A stretch of DNA of 64,000 nucleotides from Croceicoccus sediminis (GTDB taxonomy: Bacteria > Pseudomonadota > Alphaproteobacteria > Sphingomonadales > Sphingomonadaceae), in assembly GCF_007570835.1 (NCBI RefSeq), contig NZ_SUNC01000004.1:331573-395572 (forward strand), read 5' to 3'. A program made the position numbers and the translations under genes. Positions 7,998-17,501 of this stretch are shown one piece after another; within the stretch, counting starts at the first letter, position 1; every line of letters starts with the position of its first letter. The notes beneath the pieces are model-generated. The model was not told where the DNA came from. It searched no databases and saw nothing but the letters and a program-made list of their open reading frames with translations.

Positions 7998-9950
7998 CTA
8001 TCGGTTCAGGCGGCCTTCGATAAGCCCGTCGACCAGGCTCGGGTCGGCAAGCGTGGACGTGTCGCCCAGCGAACCGAAGTCGTTCTCCGCGATCTTGCGC
8101 AAGATGCGGCGCATGATCTTGCCCGAACGGGTCTTGGGCAGGCCCGGCGTGAACTGGATGTGGTCGGGCGATGCGATGGGTCCGATTTCGGTGCGGACCC
8201 AGTTGCGCAGCACCTTGGCCAGCTCATCGTCAGGTTCCACGCCCGCGTTCAAGGTGACATAGCAGTAGATGCCCTGCCCCTTGATATCGTGCGGGAAGCC
8301 GACGACCGCCGATTCGGCGACCAGTTCGTGCAGGACCAGCGCGCTTTCGACCTCTGCCGTGCCCATGCGGTGGCCGGACACGTTGATGACGTCGTCGACG
8401 CGGCCCGTGATCCAGTAATAGTCGTCCGCATCGCGGCGGCAGCCATCGCCGGTGAAATACTTGCCCTTGTAGGTGGCGAAGTAGGTCTGGATGAAGCGGT
8501 CGTGGTCGCCATAGACGGTGCGCGCCTGTCCGGGCCAGCTGCGCGTGATGCACAGGTTCCCCTCGGTCGCGCCGTCCAGCACGTTGCCGTCGTTGTCGAC
8601 CAGCTGCGGGCAGATGCCGAAGAACGGCTTGCCCGCGCTGCCCGGCTTCATCGCATGTGCGCCGGGAAGCGTGGTGATCATGTGGCCACCCGTTTCCGTC
8701 TGCCACCAGGTGTCGACGATCGGGCACTCGCCGTGTCCGACCTGTTCGTAATACCAGCGCCATGCCTCGGGGTTGATGGGCTCGCCCACCGTGCCCAGCA
8801 GGCGCAGCGAGGACAGGTCATGCTTCTTCACGTGGGCATCGCCTTCGCGCATCAGGGCGCGAATCGCGGTGGGCGCAGTGTAGAAGATGTTGACCTTGTG
8901 CTTGTCGCAGACCGCCCAGAACCGGTCATGGTCGGGATAGTTGGGCACGCCTTCGAACATCAGCGCGGTGGCCCCTGCCTGAAGCGGGCCATAGACGATG
9001 TAGCTGTGACCCGTGACCCAGCCGATGTCCGCGGTGCACCAGTAGATTTCGCCGGGGCGGTAATCGAACGTGTAGCGGAAGGTCGTTTCGGTCCACACGG
9101 CATAACCGCCGATAGTATGGACGACGCCCTTCGGCTTGCCCGTCGAACCGGAGGTGTAGAGGATGAACAGCGGGTCTTCCGCGTTCATCGCCTCGGGCGC
9201 GCATTCGGTGTCCACGCCTTGCGAAAACTCATGATACCAGTGATCGCGGCCCTCGGTCATGTTCACGTCGCCGCCAGTGTGGCGCACGACCAGCACCGAT
9301 TTGACGGCGACCTTCTTCAGCGCCTCGTCGACATTGCCCTTTAGCGGCACGCGCTTGGATCCGCGCAGACCTTCATCAGCGCAGATGACGTAGTCGGACT
9401 GGCAATCCTCGATGCGGCCGGCGATGGCGTCGGGCGAAAAGCCGCCGAAGACGACCGAGTGGACCGCGCCGATACGGGCACAGGCCAGCATGGCCACCGC
9501 GCCTTCGGGGATCATCGGCATGTAGATCGTGACGCGGTCGCCCTTCTTCACGCCCATCTTCTTCAGCGTGTTGGCCATCTTGATCACGTCGGCCAGCAGG
9601 TCGGCGTAAGTGATCTTGCGGTCGGGGGTGTCGGGGCTGTCGGGTTCGAAGATCAGCGCGACGGTATCGCCCTTGCCCGCCGCGACGTGGCGGTCCAGCG
9701 CATTGGCGCAGATGTTCAGCTTGCCATCGGTGAACCACTTGATGTCGACCGGATCGAACGACCAGTCGGCGACTTTCGTGGGCTTCTCGATCCAGTCGAG
9801 CCGCTCTGCCTGTTCCATCCAGAATCCGTCCGGATCATCGACCGATCGGGCATACATCTGGTTGTACTGTTCCAGCGTGCACGAAGTGCCTTCTTTTGCA
9901 CTGGCGGGAACGGCGACGACGTCACCTTGGCGTTCGATTGTTTCCTGCAT
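7998..9950 (-). CDS. acs: Acetate-CoA ligase (acetyl-CoA synthetase)
   Basis: 650 residues, the standard length. It activates acetate to acetyl-CoA through acetyl-AMP. Motifs are the P-loop-like [15 protein letters not shown] (AMP binding), the [16 protein letters not shown] block, [10 protein letters not shown] and [10 protein letters not shown]. The C-terminal [15 protein letters not shown] carries the catalytic Lys that Pat-type enzymes acetylate to switch Acs off. I chose the ATG at 9950 because GGGGAG lies five bases upstream and the product begins like other Acs proteins; the long in-frame extension beyond it is not protein-like. It is followed by the CrbR-like regulator gene and is divergent from the DcaP-like porin gene. 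Confidence 0.96.
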   Translation of the reverse strand: MQETIERQGDVVAVPASAKEGTSCTLEQYNQMYARSVDDPDGFWMEQAERLDWIEKPTKVADWSFDPVDIKWFTDGKLNICANALDRHVAAGKGDTVALIFEPDSPDTPDRKITYADLLADVIKMANTLKKMGVKKGDRVTIYMPMIPEGAVAMLACARIGAVHSVVFGGFSPDAIAGRIEDCQSDYVICADEGLRGSKRVPLKGNVDEALKKVAVKSVLVVRHTGGDVNMTEGRDHWYHEFSQGVDTECAPEAMNAEDPLFILYTSGSTGKPKGVVHTIGGYAVWTETTFRYTFDYRPGEIYWCTADIGWVTGHSYIVYGPLQAGATALMFEGVPNYPDHDRFWAVCDKHKVNIFYTAPTAIRALMREGDAHVKKHDLSSLRLLGTVGEPINPEAWRWYYEQVGHGECPIVDTWWQTETGGHMITTLPGAHAMKPGSAGKPFFGICPQLVDNDGNVLDGATEGNLCITRSWPGQARTVYGDHDRFIQTYFATYKGKYFTGDGCRRDADDYYWITGRVDDVINVSGHRMGTAEVESALVLHELVAESAVVGFPHDIKGQGIYCYVTLNAGVEPDDELAKVLRNWVRTEIGPIASPDHIQFTPGLPKTRSGKIMRRILRKIAENDFGSLGDTSTLADPSLVDGLIEGRLNR

Positions 9951-10139
9951 GCTACTCCCCCGAATTCGAGTGTTGTCCGATAATTTCGTTGCAACCGCGA
10001 AAAACACGCATTCCCTAGCGTCTCGCGGCCGTTCGCGCTTCTCGACCTTAGTCTTATAGACGTATTGCCGATAGAGCGACCCACCCAAAACTGCGACCTC
10101 TTGCGCCACATCCACGACAGATGGGGAGGGGAATTCCTG

Positions 10140-11546
10140 ATGTACACGAATACGTCTGGCAAAGTGTTGCGTCGTTCCATTGCCGCGGGCCTCCTGGCCG
10201 CCACGGCACTGGCACCGGCCGCAGCCCATGCGCAAGCTTCGGTAGAGGACCGGCTCGACAAGCTGGAGGCCATGATCATGGCGCTCGAGGCGCGGATGGA
10301 TGCGCAGCAGAACGCACCCGCCGATCCGCAGACTCAGGCTGCCGTCACAGAAATGCGCGCCGCCGTTGCTGAAACGCGCGCCGTGGCGGCAAGACAGGGC
10401 GAGCTTGAAACCCGCGTCGCGGCGGTCGAAACCTCGGACAAGTCCGGCTTCCACATCGGCGATACGCAAGTTACCATCGGCGGTTACGTCAAGATGGACG
10501 CGATCACCGCGCGCACCAGCGCGGGGCAACTGGGCGGCGACACGTTCCTGCGCGACTTCCTGATACCGAGCGTCGTGCCCGTGGGCGACGGCGCCGGTTC
10601 GGGGTGGGACACCGATTTCAACGCCCGCCAGAGCCGCGTGGCCATCAAGACCGCGACCCCGGTTGCGGGCAAGACGCTGGGCACGACGCTGGAAATGGAC
10701 TTCATGGTCACCAGCGGCGGGGACGAGCGCATCACCAATTCCTACACCCCGCGCCTGCGCCATGCCTTCGTCACTTACGACGGATGGACCATCGGCCAGA
10801 CCTGGGGCACGTTCTTCAACGTGGGCGCCCTGCCCGACACGCTGGACTTCATCGGCACCACGCCGGGCACGGTCTTCGTGCGTCAGCCGCTGGTCCGTTA
10901 TACCACCAAAAGCGGGCTTTCCATCGCGGTCGAACAGCCCGAAACGACTGTCACCACCGCCACTGGCGGCCGCGTGACACCGGGTGACGATGCCCTGCCC
11001 GATGTCGTCCTGCGCTTCGACAAGAAAGCCGGGAAAAGTGCGTTCTCCATCGCCGCGATCGGGCGCCAGCTGAAAGTGTCGAACGACGACTTCGGCCTCG
11101 GCAGCGACAGCACGCTGGGTTACGGCGTATCAGTGTCGGGCAAGATCGGCATCGGCGAGAAGGACGACTTCCGCTTCATGGTGAACGCGGGCGAAGGGCT
11201 TGGCCGGTACATCGGGCTCAACATCGTCAACGATGCCGCGATCGATCCGGTCACCGGCGATCTCGATGCCATCGCGAGCTATTCCGGATTTGCCGCCTAT
11301 CGCCACGTCTGGGGCGACAAACTGCGGTCCACTATCGCGGGCAGCTATTTCAAGGCGGACAACCCCGTCGCGCTGACATCCGCATCGCCGACCGACACGG
11401 TGTGGAACGCGCTGGCCAACGTTATCTATACGCCCGTTCCGAAACTCGATCTGGGCGTGGAATACATGTACGTCGAACGCGAAAACGAGGCCGGTCTCGA
11501 CGGCAACCTTCAGAAAGTGCAGGTTTCCGCCAAATACAGCTTCTAG
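10140..11546 (+). CDS. DcaP-like outer-membrane porin
   Basis: 468 residues. A signal peptide ends at about residue 31 (AAAHAQA). A short N-terminal coiled coil follows ([19 protein letters not shown] and a second heptad-like stretch to about 100). A beta-barrel-type domain then opens with [13 protein letters not shown] and closes on the typical terminal Phe (QVSAKYSF). This coiled-coil plus barrel layout is that of DcaP trimeric porins, which pass negatively charged dicarboxylates and similar solutes. The ATG at 10140 has GGGGAGGGG upstream. Its position between acs (divergent) and prpE (downstream) suggests import of short organic acids; that link is inference. Confidence 0.82.
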   Translation: MYTNTSGKVLRRSIAAGLLAATALAPAAAHAQASVEDRLDKLEAMIMALEARMDAQQNAPADPQTQAAVTEMRAAVAETRAVAARQGELETRVAAVETSDKSGFHIGDTQVTIGGYVKMDAITARTSAGQLGGDTFLRDFLIPSVVPVGDGAGSGWDTDFNARQSRVAIKTATPVAGKTLGTTLEMDFMVTSGGDERITNSYTPRLRHAFVTYDGWTIGQTWGTFFNVGALPDTLDFIGTTPGTVFVRQPLVRYTTKSGLSIAVEQPETTVTTATGGRVTPGDDALPDVVLRFDKKAGKSAFSIAAIGRQLKVSNDDFGLGSDSTLGYGVSVSGKIGIGEKDDFRFMVNAGEGLGRYIGLNIVNDAAIDPVTGDLDAIASYSGFAAYRHVWGDKLRSTIAGSYFKADNPVALTSASPTDTVWNALANVIYTPVPKLDLGVEYMYVERENEAGLDGNLQKVQVSAKYSF

Positions 11547-11596
11547 CGCACTGTGGGACAAGCAGCGAAAGGCTGCCTGTGCCAGAATGATGGGCC

Positions 11597-11628
11597 ATGG
11601 GGCGTTCGCACGATTTGGGACGCCCCAT
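11597..11628. repeat. Inverted repeat between porin and prpE
   Basis: Perfect 8-bp arms ATGGGGCG and CGCCCCAT around a 16-base spacer, in the 121-bp gap between the porin stop and the prpE start. No T-tract follows, so it is not a classical terminator. It could be an mRNA hairpin or a protein-binding site. Confidence 0.4.
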
Positions 11629-11667
11629 CGGCAATACCGATTGAACAGGTCTTGAGGGAGACACCGG

Positions 11668-13542
11668 GTGGCATACGAAAAGGCTTTCAAAACGGCGGAC
11701 CGCGACCCGCAGGGGTTCTGGATGGACGTGGCGAAAACCCTGGAATGGAGCGAGGCGCCGACCATCGCCCATGACGAGGGCACCGACAGCTGGTTTCCCG
11801 ATGGCAAGCTGAATACCTGCGCCAATGCGGTCGATCGCCATGTCGCGGCCGGGCGCGGATCGCAGGTTGCCGTGATCTACGAAAGCCCGATCACCGGCCG
11901 TTCGGCCAGCTTCACTTATGACGACCTGCTCGAACGCGTGTCGCGCACGGCCGGAATGCTGCGTGACGCAGGGGTAAAGGCGGGCGACCGTGTCGTGATC
12001 TACATGCCGATGGTGCCCGAAGCGCTGTTCGCCATGCTGGCCTGCGCCCGCATCGGGGCGATCCATTCGGTCGTCTTCGGCGGGTTCGCCGCCCCGGAAC
12101 TGGCCAAGCGCATCGACGACTGCAAACCCGCCGCCATCATGTCGGCGTCCTGCGGGCTGGAGCCGGGGCGCACGATTGCCTACAAGCCGCTGCTCGACAA
12201 GGCGATCGAGCTATCCTCGCACAAGCCCGATGTTGCCATCATCCACCAGCGCGAGGAACTGCACGCCGACCTGGTGCCCAACCGCGACATCGACTGGCAG
12301 GCCGCCTACGACGCGGCATCGCCGACAGGTCCGGTGCCGGTGGCCAGCACCGATCCCCTCTACATCCTCTACACTTCGGGCACGACCGGCACGCCCAAGG
12401 GCGTGGTGCGCGACAACGGCGGACATGCCGCGGCGCTGGCATGGACGATGAAGAACATCTACGCGATCGATGCGGGGGACGTTTTCTGGGCCGCGTCTGA
12501 CATCGGCTGGGTCGTGGGGCACAGCTATATCGTCTATGGCCCGCTGCTGGCCGGGGCGACGACGATCCTGTTCGAAGGCAAGCCCGTCGGCACGCCCGAT
12601 GCCGGGATATTCTGGAACCTCGTCGACAAGCATCAGGTCAAGTCGCTGTTCACCGCGCCCACCGCGATCCGTGCCATTCGCCGCGCCGATCCCGACGGCG
12701 AGTTCATCGCGCATGCCAGCCTCGACAGCCTTAGCGCCCTGTTTCTTGCAGGCGAACGCGCCGATCCCGACACGCTGCTGTGGATCGCGGAAAAGCTGGG
12801 CAAGCCGGTGATCGACCACTGGTGGCAGACCGAACTGGGCTGGCCCGCCATCGCCACGTGCTTCGGCCTTGGCGAAACACATATCAAGCCGGGCAGTGCA
12901 GGCCGCGCGGTTCCGGGCTATCGCTTCAAGGTCAAGGACGAAGCGGGCGAGGACGCGGCCCCCGGCAAGGTCGGCACCCTGCTGATCGAACAGCCGCTGC
13001 CGCCAGGTAATTTCCGCGCGCTTTGGAACAACCCCGAAAAATTCGCATCGGGCTTTGTCGATTTTCCCGGCCACTACACCACCGGCGATGCCGGCATGAT
13101 CGACGAGGATGGCTTCATCCACATCATGGGCCGCACCGACGATATCATCAACGTCGCCGGACACCGGTTGTCGACCGGGCAGATGGAAGAAGTCGTCGCC
13201 AATCACCCCGCGGTCGTCGAATGCGCCGTTGTCGGCGCGGCAGATGAACTGAAGGGCGAAATGGCGGTCGCCTTCGTCATCACGCGCGGCGGGACCGGCG
13301 ATCTCGACGCGGTGAAAAAGGACATCGTACGCACCATCCGTGAGGATATCGGCCCGATCGCGTCCCCGCGCGACGTATTCTTCGCCGATGCGCTGCCCAA
13401 GACCCGTTCGGGCAAAGTCCTGCGCAACCTGCTTCGCGCGATCCTCAACGGTGACGAGATCGTGGTGCCCCAGACCATCGAGGACCCATCGGTCATCGAC
13501 GGCTTGATCGAACTGGCCGCGCCTCAGCCTGCTCAGGGTTGA
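11668..13542 (+). CDS. prpE: Propionyl-CoA synthetase (PrpE-type acyl-CoA synthetase)
   Basis: 624 residues of the Acs-like AMP-forming ligase family, closest by eye to PrpE/ACSS3, which activates propionate (and less well acetate or butyrate). Motifs are [45 protein letters not shown] (PrpE-like, where Acs has WWQTETGG) and the catalytic Lys in PKTRSGKVLRNLLR. The RDNGGH context also points to PrpE. The start is GTG at 11668 after a GAGGGAG site. The gene ends in a 10-bp convergent overlap with the DUF2339 gene. Methylcitrate-cycle genes are not in the window. Confidence 0.88.
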   Translation: MAYEKAFKTADRDPQGFWMDVAKTLEWSEAPTIAHDEGTDSWFPDGKLNTCANAVDRHVAAGRGSQVAVIYESPITGRSASFTYDDLLERVSRTAGMLRDAGVKAGDRVVIYMPMVPEALFAMLACARIGAIHSVVFGGFAAPELAKRIDDCKPAAIMSASCGLEPGRTIAYKPLLDKAIELSSHKPDVAIIHQREELHADLVPNRDIDWQAAYDAASPTGPVPVASTDPLYILYTSGTTGTPKGVVRDNGGHAAALAWTMKNIYAIDAGDVFWAASDIGWVVGHSYIVYGPLLAGATTILFEGKPVGTPDAGIFWNLVDKHQVKSLFTAPTAIRAIRRADPDGEFIAHASLDSLSALFLAGERADPDTLLWIAEKLGKPVIDHWWQTELGWPAIATCFGLGETHIKPGSAGRAVPGYRFKVKDEAGEDAAPGKVGTLLIEQPLPPGNFRALWNNPEKFASGFVDFPGHYTTGDAGMIDEDGFIHIMGRTDDIINVAGHRLSTGQMEEVVANHPAVVECAVVGAADELKGEMAVAFVITRGGTGDLDAVKKDIVRTIREDIGPIASPRDVFFADALPKTRSGKVLRNLLRAILNGDEIVVPQTIEDPSVIDGLIELAAPQPAQG

Positions 13543-16085
13543 GGCGCGTCCTGCCGGGGCCGAGCCAATATGCGCGAGTAGAACCAGCCGATCCCGATCA
13601 GGCTGAAGCCCAATGCCAGGAAGCTGGCGATGCGGGCCAATCCTTCCAGCACGGCGGCATCGACGATAAACACCTTGCCGACCGCCAGGATCATCAGGAC
13701 GAGCGATCCGATACGCCAGGTCCGATCCTCACGGCGCGCGCCCCACAGCAGGTATCCGATGGCCAGCACGATGCCCGATAGCGAGCGCAGGAGATCCTCC
13801 CCCTGCCCCATCGGCTGTGCCGTCAGGATCGTGCCGCTGAAGCCCTGACGCAGCAGGGTAATGGCCAGAACCGGCAGCAGCACCATGATCGCGATGTCGG
13901 CCGCCCGGCGCCATTGCGGCGAGGAAACGGACTTGCCGATGACCAGCGCAGCAATCGCAACGCCGTATGCGGCAAGGGCGAGGTTTGCCACCGGCATCGG
14001 GCCAACCGCCTGCGCAGTGCCCAAGGGGTTGTGCCACAGGAACGTGAACCAGCCGAAGTGGGCAAGCGCAGCGGCCAGAAGGGCGATAGCGACCATGCGG
14101 GCAAAGGCGATGCGATCCCGAACCTGAAAAAGGGCGAAGGCGGCCGCGACGAGCAGGGCTTCCCAGACAGTCCTTTCGGCAAGGCCGTAAGTCACGAAGC
14201 GGGTATAACCGTCGATCGCGAAGCCGAGCTTGTAGAAGCTGTGCAGCGCGATCACCGCACCTGCCCCGCCAAGGACGGCCATCGCCTGTACGACGCGGGC
14301 TCTACCGATGCCGGTCTGCCTGTACGCCACGACGAGTGTCGCCAGAACACCAGGCACCAGGTAGCGCATGGTATCCTGCCAGCTTTCAAGGTCGGACAGG
14401 AAGAACGGTTCCCCCACCAGCGCATCCAGCCCCGCGTCGATCCATGCGATCAGGGGGAAGACTGCAAAGGCTGCGGCCACCCCGGCAAACGTCCGCGCGG
14501 CGGCGACACGGCGCGGCAGGCCAAGGGCAAGGGCAATCGCCGCCAGCGCACAGGCGATCGCGCCCCAGTCATCATGCAGAACTTGCGAGAAGGCGACGAC
14601 GCAAGTCATCGCGGCGGAAAATTCCAGCAGCCAGACCTTCCAGCCGCCATCGGGCGAAAGGCGCGATGCGGCCAGCGCGGGCAGCGCCGCAAGGGCCAGC
14701 GAAACCGCGCCCAGCACCGGCAGGAAGTCGTGGAAGACATCGCCGAACTGCCACGTCGCGGCGAGCGCGAGGCCGGGGGCAAAGCCTGCGACCTGCACGA
14801 CGTCGGCGCGAAGCCGCTCGCCCCGCCAGATATGGAACAGCGGGACCACAGCGAAAATCGCCGCCATCGCCCCGCCGATCAGGGCGAATTCGCCCTCTTC
14901 CGGGTTAGGCCAGAATGCCAGCATGAAAATCGCGATCGCGGCGGCCAGTGCTTGGGGATCGCGCAATTCGGTCTTTTTCCACGCAAGGAAAGCCAGCGCG
15001 CCGCCGAGCAGGACATAGAGCCCCCACGCCAGCAGCGAATAGCCGCCCTGATCGATCAGGATCGCCATCTGCAGCGCGGCAAACGCCCCTGCCCCCGCAC
15101 GCAGCCAGTGGCGGAACGGGACTTCGCCCAGCGCAGTCGGCAGCACCGCGCCGACCCCGATCAGGTAGACGCCGACGAAAAGCTGGTCGGCGAAAGTCAG
15201 GTCCTGCGAAAACAGCAGCAGCAGGCCCCAGAGCAGGCCGCCACCCATCGCCGCCGCACCCAGCCAGGGGCGCTGCTGGCGATTGCCGGTCAGCACCAGC
15301 CCCGCCGATACGAGCGCGAGATAGATCGACAGGATCGGCAAGTTGGCTTCGTCCGCCGACACCATCATGGGTGCAGCAAACCCGCCCAGCAGGCCCAGAA
15401 CCGCACAAGGCAGGCCGAACCGGAACGACAGGTAGATCGCGCCCGCCGTCACCGCCGCAAGCCCCGCAAAGGCGAAGCCCGCACCGATCAGCCCGTATCC
15501 CGTACCGGCAAGGTAGAAACAGGCATAAAGCGTCGCGATCCCCGCCCCCGCCAGCGCCTGCGGCACGCGAATGTCGGCGATACGCTCTGCCATCTTCTCG
15601 GCCACGAAGGCCCCGCCGATCAGCGTGCCACCGAAAAGGAAGCCCATGAACACGCGGACCGAAGGCGACAACAGGCCCAGTTCGATCGCGTACATGACAA
15701 GGAAGAAGCCCGCGATGGCGAGCGTGATGCCGCCCGCCCATATCGGAAGCTGTCGGCCGAACAGGTCTTCGAAATTGAAGGCGATGCCGGGCTTTTCATC
15801 CGATACTGTGGTCGTGGCAGCGGGTCTTGATGTCATGGAGGAAACGCTGCCCGTGACGCGGGCGACGGCGCGTCTGACCCGCGGCACCGTGGTTGCCGCC
15901 GCCGGTTCGGGCTGTGCGGAGTGTTCCGCCACAGGCTCTACAACGGGCATGGCCGCCTCTTCCATGGGAACGACAGGCCGGCGGCCCAGCATTTCCTGCA
16001 TCGACAGCCGTTCTTCCAACCGTTCGACCCTGCGCCACAACTGGTACAGCGTAACGCCCATCCCGATGATGATCAGCCATTCCAT
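13533..16085 (-). CDS. DUF2339 polytopic membrane protein
   Basis: 850 residues. It has an N-terminal membrane anchor followed by a short coiled coil (VERLEERLSMQEML), a Pro/Ala/Val-rich cytoplasmic or periplasmic linker to about residue 105, then roughly 20 or more hydrophobic helices to the C-terminus. This matches the DUF2339 family (PF10101), which has no established function. I use the ATG at 16085, although a GTG sits three bases earlier. It is divergent from a TetR-family gene across a 103-bp region that carries two tandem palindromes, so it is the likely target of that regulator. Confidence 0.85.
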   Translation of the reverse strand: MEWLIIIGMGVTLYQLWRRVERLEERLSMQEMLGRRPVVPMEEAAMPVVEPVAEHSAQPEPAAATTVPRVRRAVARVTGSVSSMTSRPAATTTVSDEKPGIAFNFEDLFGRQLPIWAGGITLAIAGFFLVMYAIELGLLSPSVRVFMGFLFGGTLIGGAFVAEKMAERIADIRVPQALAGAGIATLYACFYLAGTGYGLIGAGFAFAGLAAVTAGAIYLSFRFGLPCAVLGLLGGFAAPMMVSADEANLPILSIYLALVSAGLVLTGNRQQRPWLGAAAMGGGLLWGLLLLFSQDLTFADQLFVGVYLIGVGAVLPTALGEVPFRHWLRAGAGAFAALQMAILIDQGGYSLLAWGLYVLLGGALAFLAWKKTELRDPQALAAAIAIFMLAFWPNPEEGEFALIGGAMAAIFAVVPLFHIWRGERLRADVVQVAGFAPGLALAATWQFGDVFHDFLPVLGAVSLALAALPALAASRLSPDGGWKVWLLEFSAAMTCVVAFSQVLHDDWGAIACALAAIALALGLPRRVAAARTFAGVAAAFAVFPLIAWIDAGLDALVGEPFFLSDLESWQDTMRYLVPGVLATLVVAYRQTGIGRARVVQAMAVLGGAGAVIALHSFYKLGFAIDGYTRFVTYGLAERTVWEALLVAAAFALFQVRDRIAFARMVAIALLAAALAHFGWFTFLWHNPLGTAQAVGPMPVANLALAAYGVAIAALVIGKSVSSPQWRRAADIAIMVLLPVLAITLLRQGFSGTILTAQPMGQGEDLLRSLSGIVLAIGYLLWGARREDRTWRIGSLVLMILAVGKVFIVDAAVLEGLARIASFLALGFSLIGIGWFYSRILARPRQDAPQP

Positions 16086-16129
16086 CACGTTCGTCCTTCC
16101 CCTTCGTCGCGGCGGAGATAACCGATTAC

Positions 16130-16165
16130 TGAACGGTGTTCAATATATTTATTGGACAGTGTTCA
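16130..16165. promoter_or_regulatory. Tandem palindromic operator (TGAACGGTGTTCA / TGGACAGTGTTCA)
   Basis: Two related 13-bp palindromes, TGAACGGTGTTCA (16130-16142, perfect arms TGAAC/GTTCA) and TGGACAGTGTTCA (16153-16165, one arm mismatch), 23 bp apart start to start. They sit in the intergenic region between the divergent DUF2339 and TetR genes, the expected place for the TetR protein's own operator. Confidence 0.6.
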
Positions 16166-16188
16166 TTTGTTTGGCTAGACCGCTCTTC

Positions 16189-16812
16189 ATGGGACGCAGA
16201 TCGGATCATACACGAGAGGAATTGCGCGCGCTCTTCATCTTGGAAGGGCACGCCCACTTGGCGCAGGCGGGCCTTGCGAAATTCTCGGGGCGCGAGGTCG
16301 CGAAGCGTGTCGGCTATTCGGTCGGCACGATTTCAAACCTGTTCGGATCAGTCGATGGCCTGATCGCCGCGATCAATTCGCGCAGTTTCGAGATATGGGC
16401 GCAGATCCTGCGCGAACGGATGGACTGCGCGCAAGAGGACCGGATCGCCGCGCTGGTCGATGGCTACTTCGCCTTTGCCGAACACTCGCCCGAACTCTGG
16501 TCCGCGATCTATGCGCACCGACTGCCCGAGGGGATGGACCTTCCCGAAGAGGACAAGGCCCGCCGCGCCGGACTGACCCAGATCGTAGAGGACGAAATCC
16601 GCGCCGTGCTACCCACAGGGACAGAGGCCGATGTCGTGCGCCTCGCCCGCTCGCTGGTCGCCGTCGTGCACGGCCATTGCAGCTTCGTCGTGTCGGGAAG
16701 CTTCGCGCTTCTGGAAGAACCCGACCCCCAGGGCGCCGCCCTCGCCCGCGTGCGGGAGAGTTTGGCCGCGCACGGGTATCAGGCGGGTGATTTCAGGCCA
16801 AGGGCGACCTGA
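16189..16812 (+). CDS. TetR/AcrR transcriptional regulator (WHG-type C-terminus)
   Basis: 207 residues. The N-terminal helix-turn-helix is GLAKFSGREVAKRVGYSVGTISNLFGSVDGLIAAIN, the TetR signature layout in which Tyr is replaced by Asn in the recognition helix end. The C-terminal ligand domain resembles the WHG family (SPELWSAIYAHRLPEG, then a Leu/Val helix with HGHCSF). The ATG at 16189 is the first in-frame methionine in a sensible context; longer in-frame extension runs antisense through the DUF2339 gene and is rejected. It probably represses itself and the divergent DUF2339 gene through the tandem palindromes upstream. Confidence 0.85.
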   Translation: MGRRSDHTREELRALFILEGHAHLAQAGLAKFSGREVAKRVGYSVGTISNLFGSVDGLIAAINSRSFEIWAQILRERMDCAQEDRIAALVDGYFAFAEHSPELWSAIYAHRLPEGMDLPEEDKARRAGLTQIVEDEIRAVLPTGTEADVVRLARSLVAVVHGHCSFVVSGSFALLEEPDPQGAALARVRESLAAHGYQAGDFRPRAT

Positions 16813-16814
16813 AA

Positions 16815-17426
16815 TCAGTAGCCCATCAGGGACAGCACTTCCTTCCGGCTGCGCTGATCTTCGAGGAACGTGCCCATCATCCGGCTAGTCGTCATGGCAA
16901 CGCCGGGGGTGCGCACGCCGCGCGCGGTCATGCAGGCATGGCTCGCCTCGATCACCACGGCAACGCCATGCGGCTTCAGGTGGTCCCAGATGCACTGCGC
17001 GACTTCGGCGGTCAGGCGTTCCTGGATCTGCAAGCGGCGGGCAAAGCCGTGGAGAACGCGCGCCAGCTTGGAAATGCCGACGACGTGATCCCTCGGCAGA
17101 TAGGCGATGGCCGCCTTGCCGATGATCGGGGCCATGTGGTGTTCGCAGTGCGACTGGAACGGGATATCCTTCAAGAGGACGACCTCGTCATATCCGCCCA
17201 CTTCCTCGAAAATGCGGGACAAGTGGATGGCCGGGTCTTCCTGATAACCGACGCAATATTCCTTCCACGCGCGCGCCACGCGCTTGGGTGTGTCGATCAG
17301 GCCCTCACGCTCCGGATCGTCGCCGGACCAGCGGATCAGCGTGCGGATCGCTTCCTGCACGTCGTCGGGCACCGGCGGTTTGCCGAGCGGATTGTCTTCA
17401 TCAGGGCCTACGAGGCTGCTCATCAT
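16815..17426 (-). CDS. folE: GTP cyclohydrolase I
   Basis: 203 residues of the standard FolE type (T-fold). It makes dihydroneopterin triphosphate from GTP for folate. Zn2+ ligands are visible in SHCEHHM (Cys and His) and in HACMTARGV (second Cys), and the family block LIDTPKRVARAWKE is present near the N-terminus. The ATG at 17426 has GGAGA just upstream. It is convergent with the TetR gene (2-bp gap) and co-directional with uvrC upstream. Confidence 0.96.
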   Translation of the reverse strand: MMSSLVGPDEDNPLGKPPVPDDVQEAIRTLIRWSGDDPEREGLIDTPKRVARAWKEYCVGYQEDPAIHLSRIFEEVGGYDEVVLLKDIPFQSHCEHHMAPIIGKAAIAYLPRDHVVGISKLARVLHGFARRLQIQERLTAEVAQCIWDHLKPHGVAVVIEASHACMTARGVRTPGVAMTTSRMMGTFLEDQRSRKEVLSLMGY

Positions 17427-17501
17427 TGTCTCCCGGAACTGCCGCCTATCTAGGCACCCGCCCCTGTTTTGCCAGTATCGATCGGTGCAAAAGCCTGTGT
17501 G

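Noticed and set aside
13914..15830. 638-residue open frame on the plus strand
   Set aside because: It lies antisense inside the DUF2339 gene. Its product is Arg/Gln/Gly-rich with no family motif, as expected from high-GC shadow frames.
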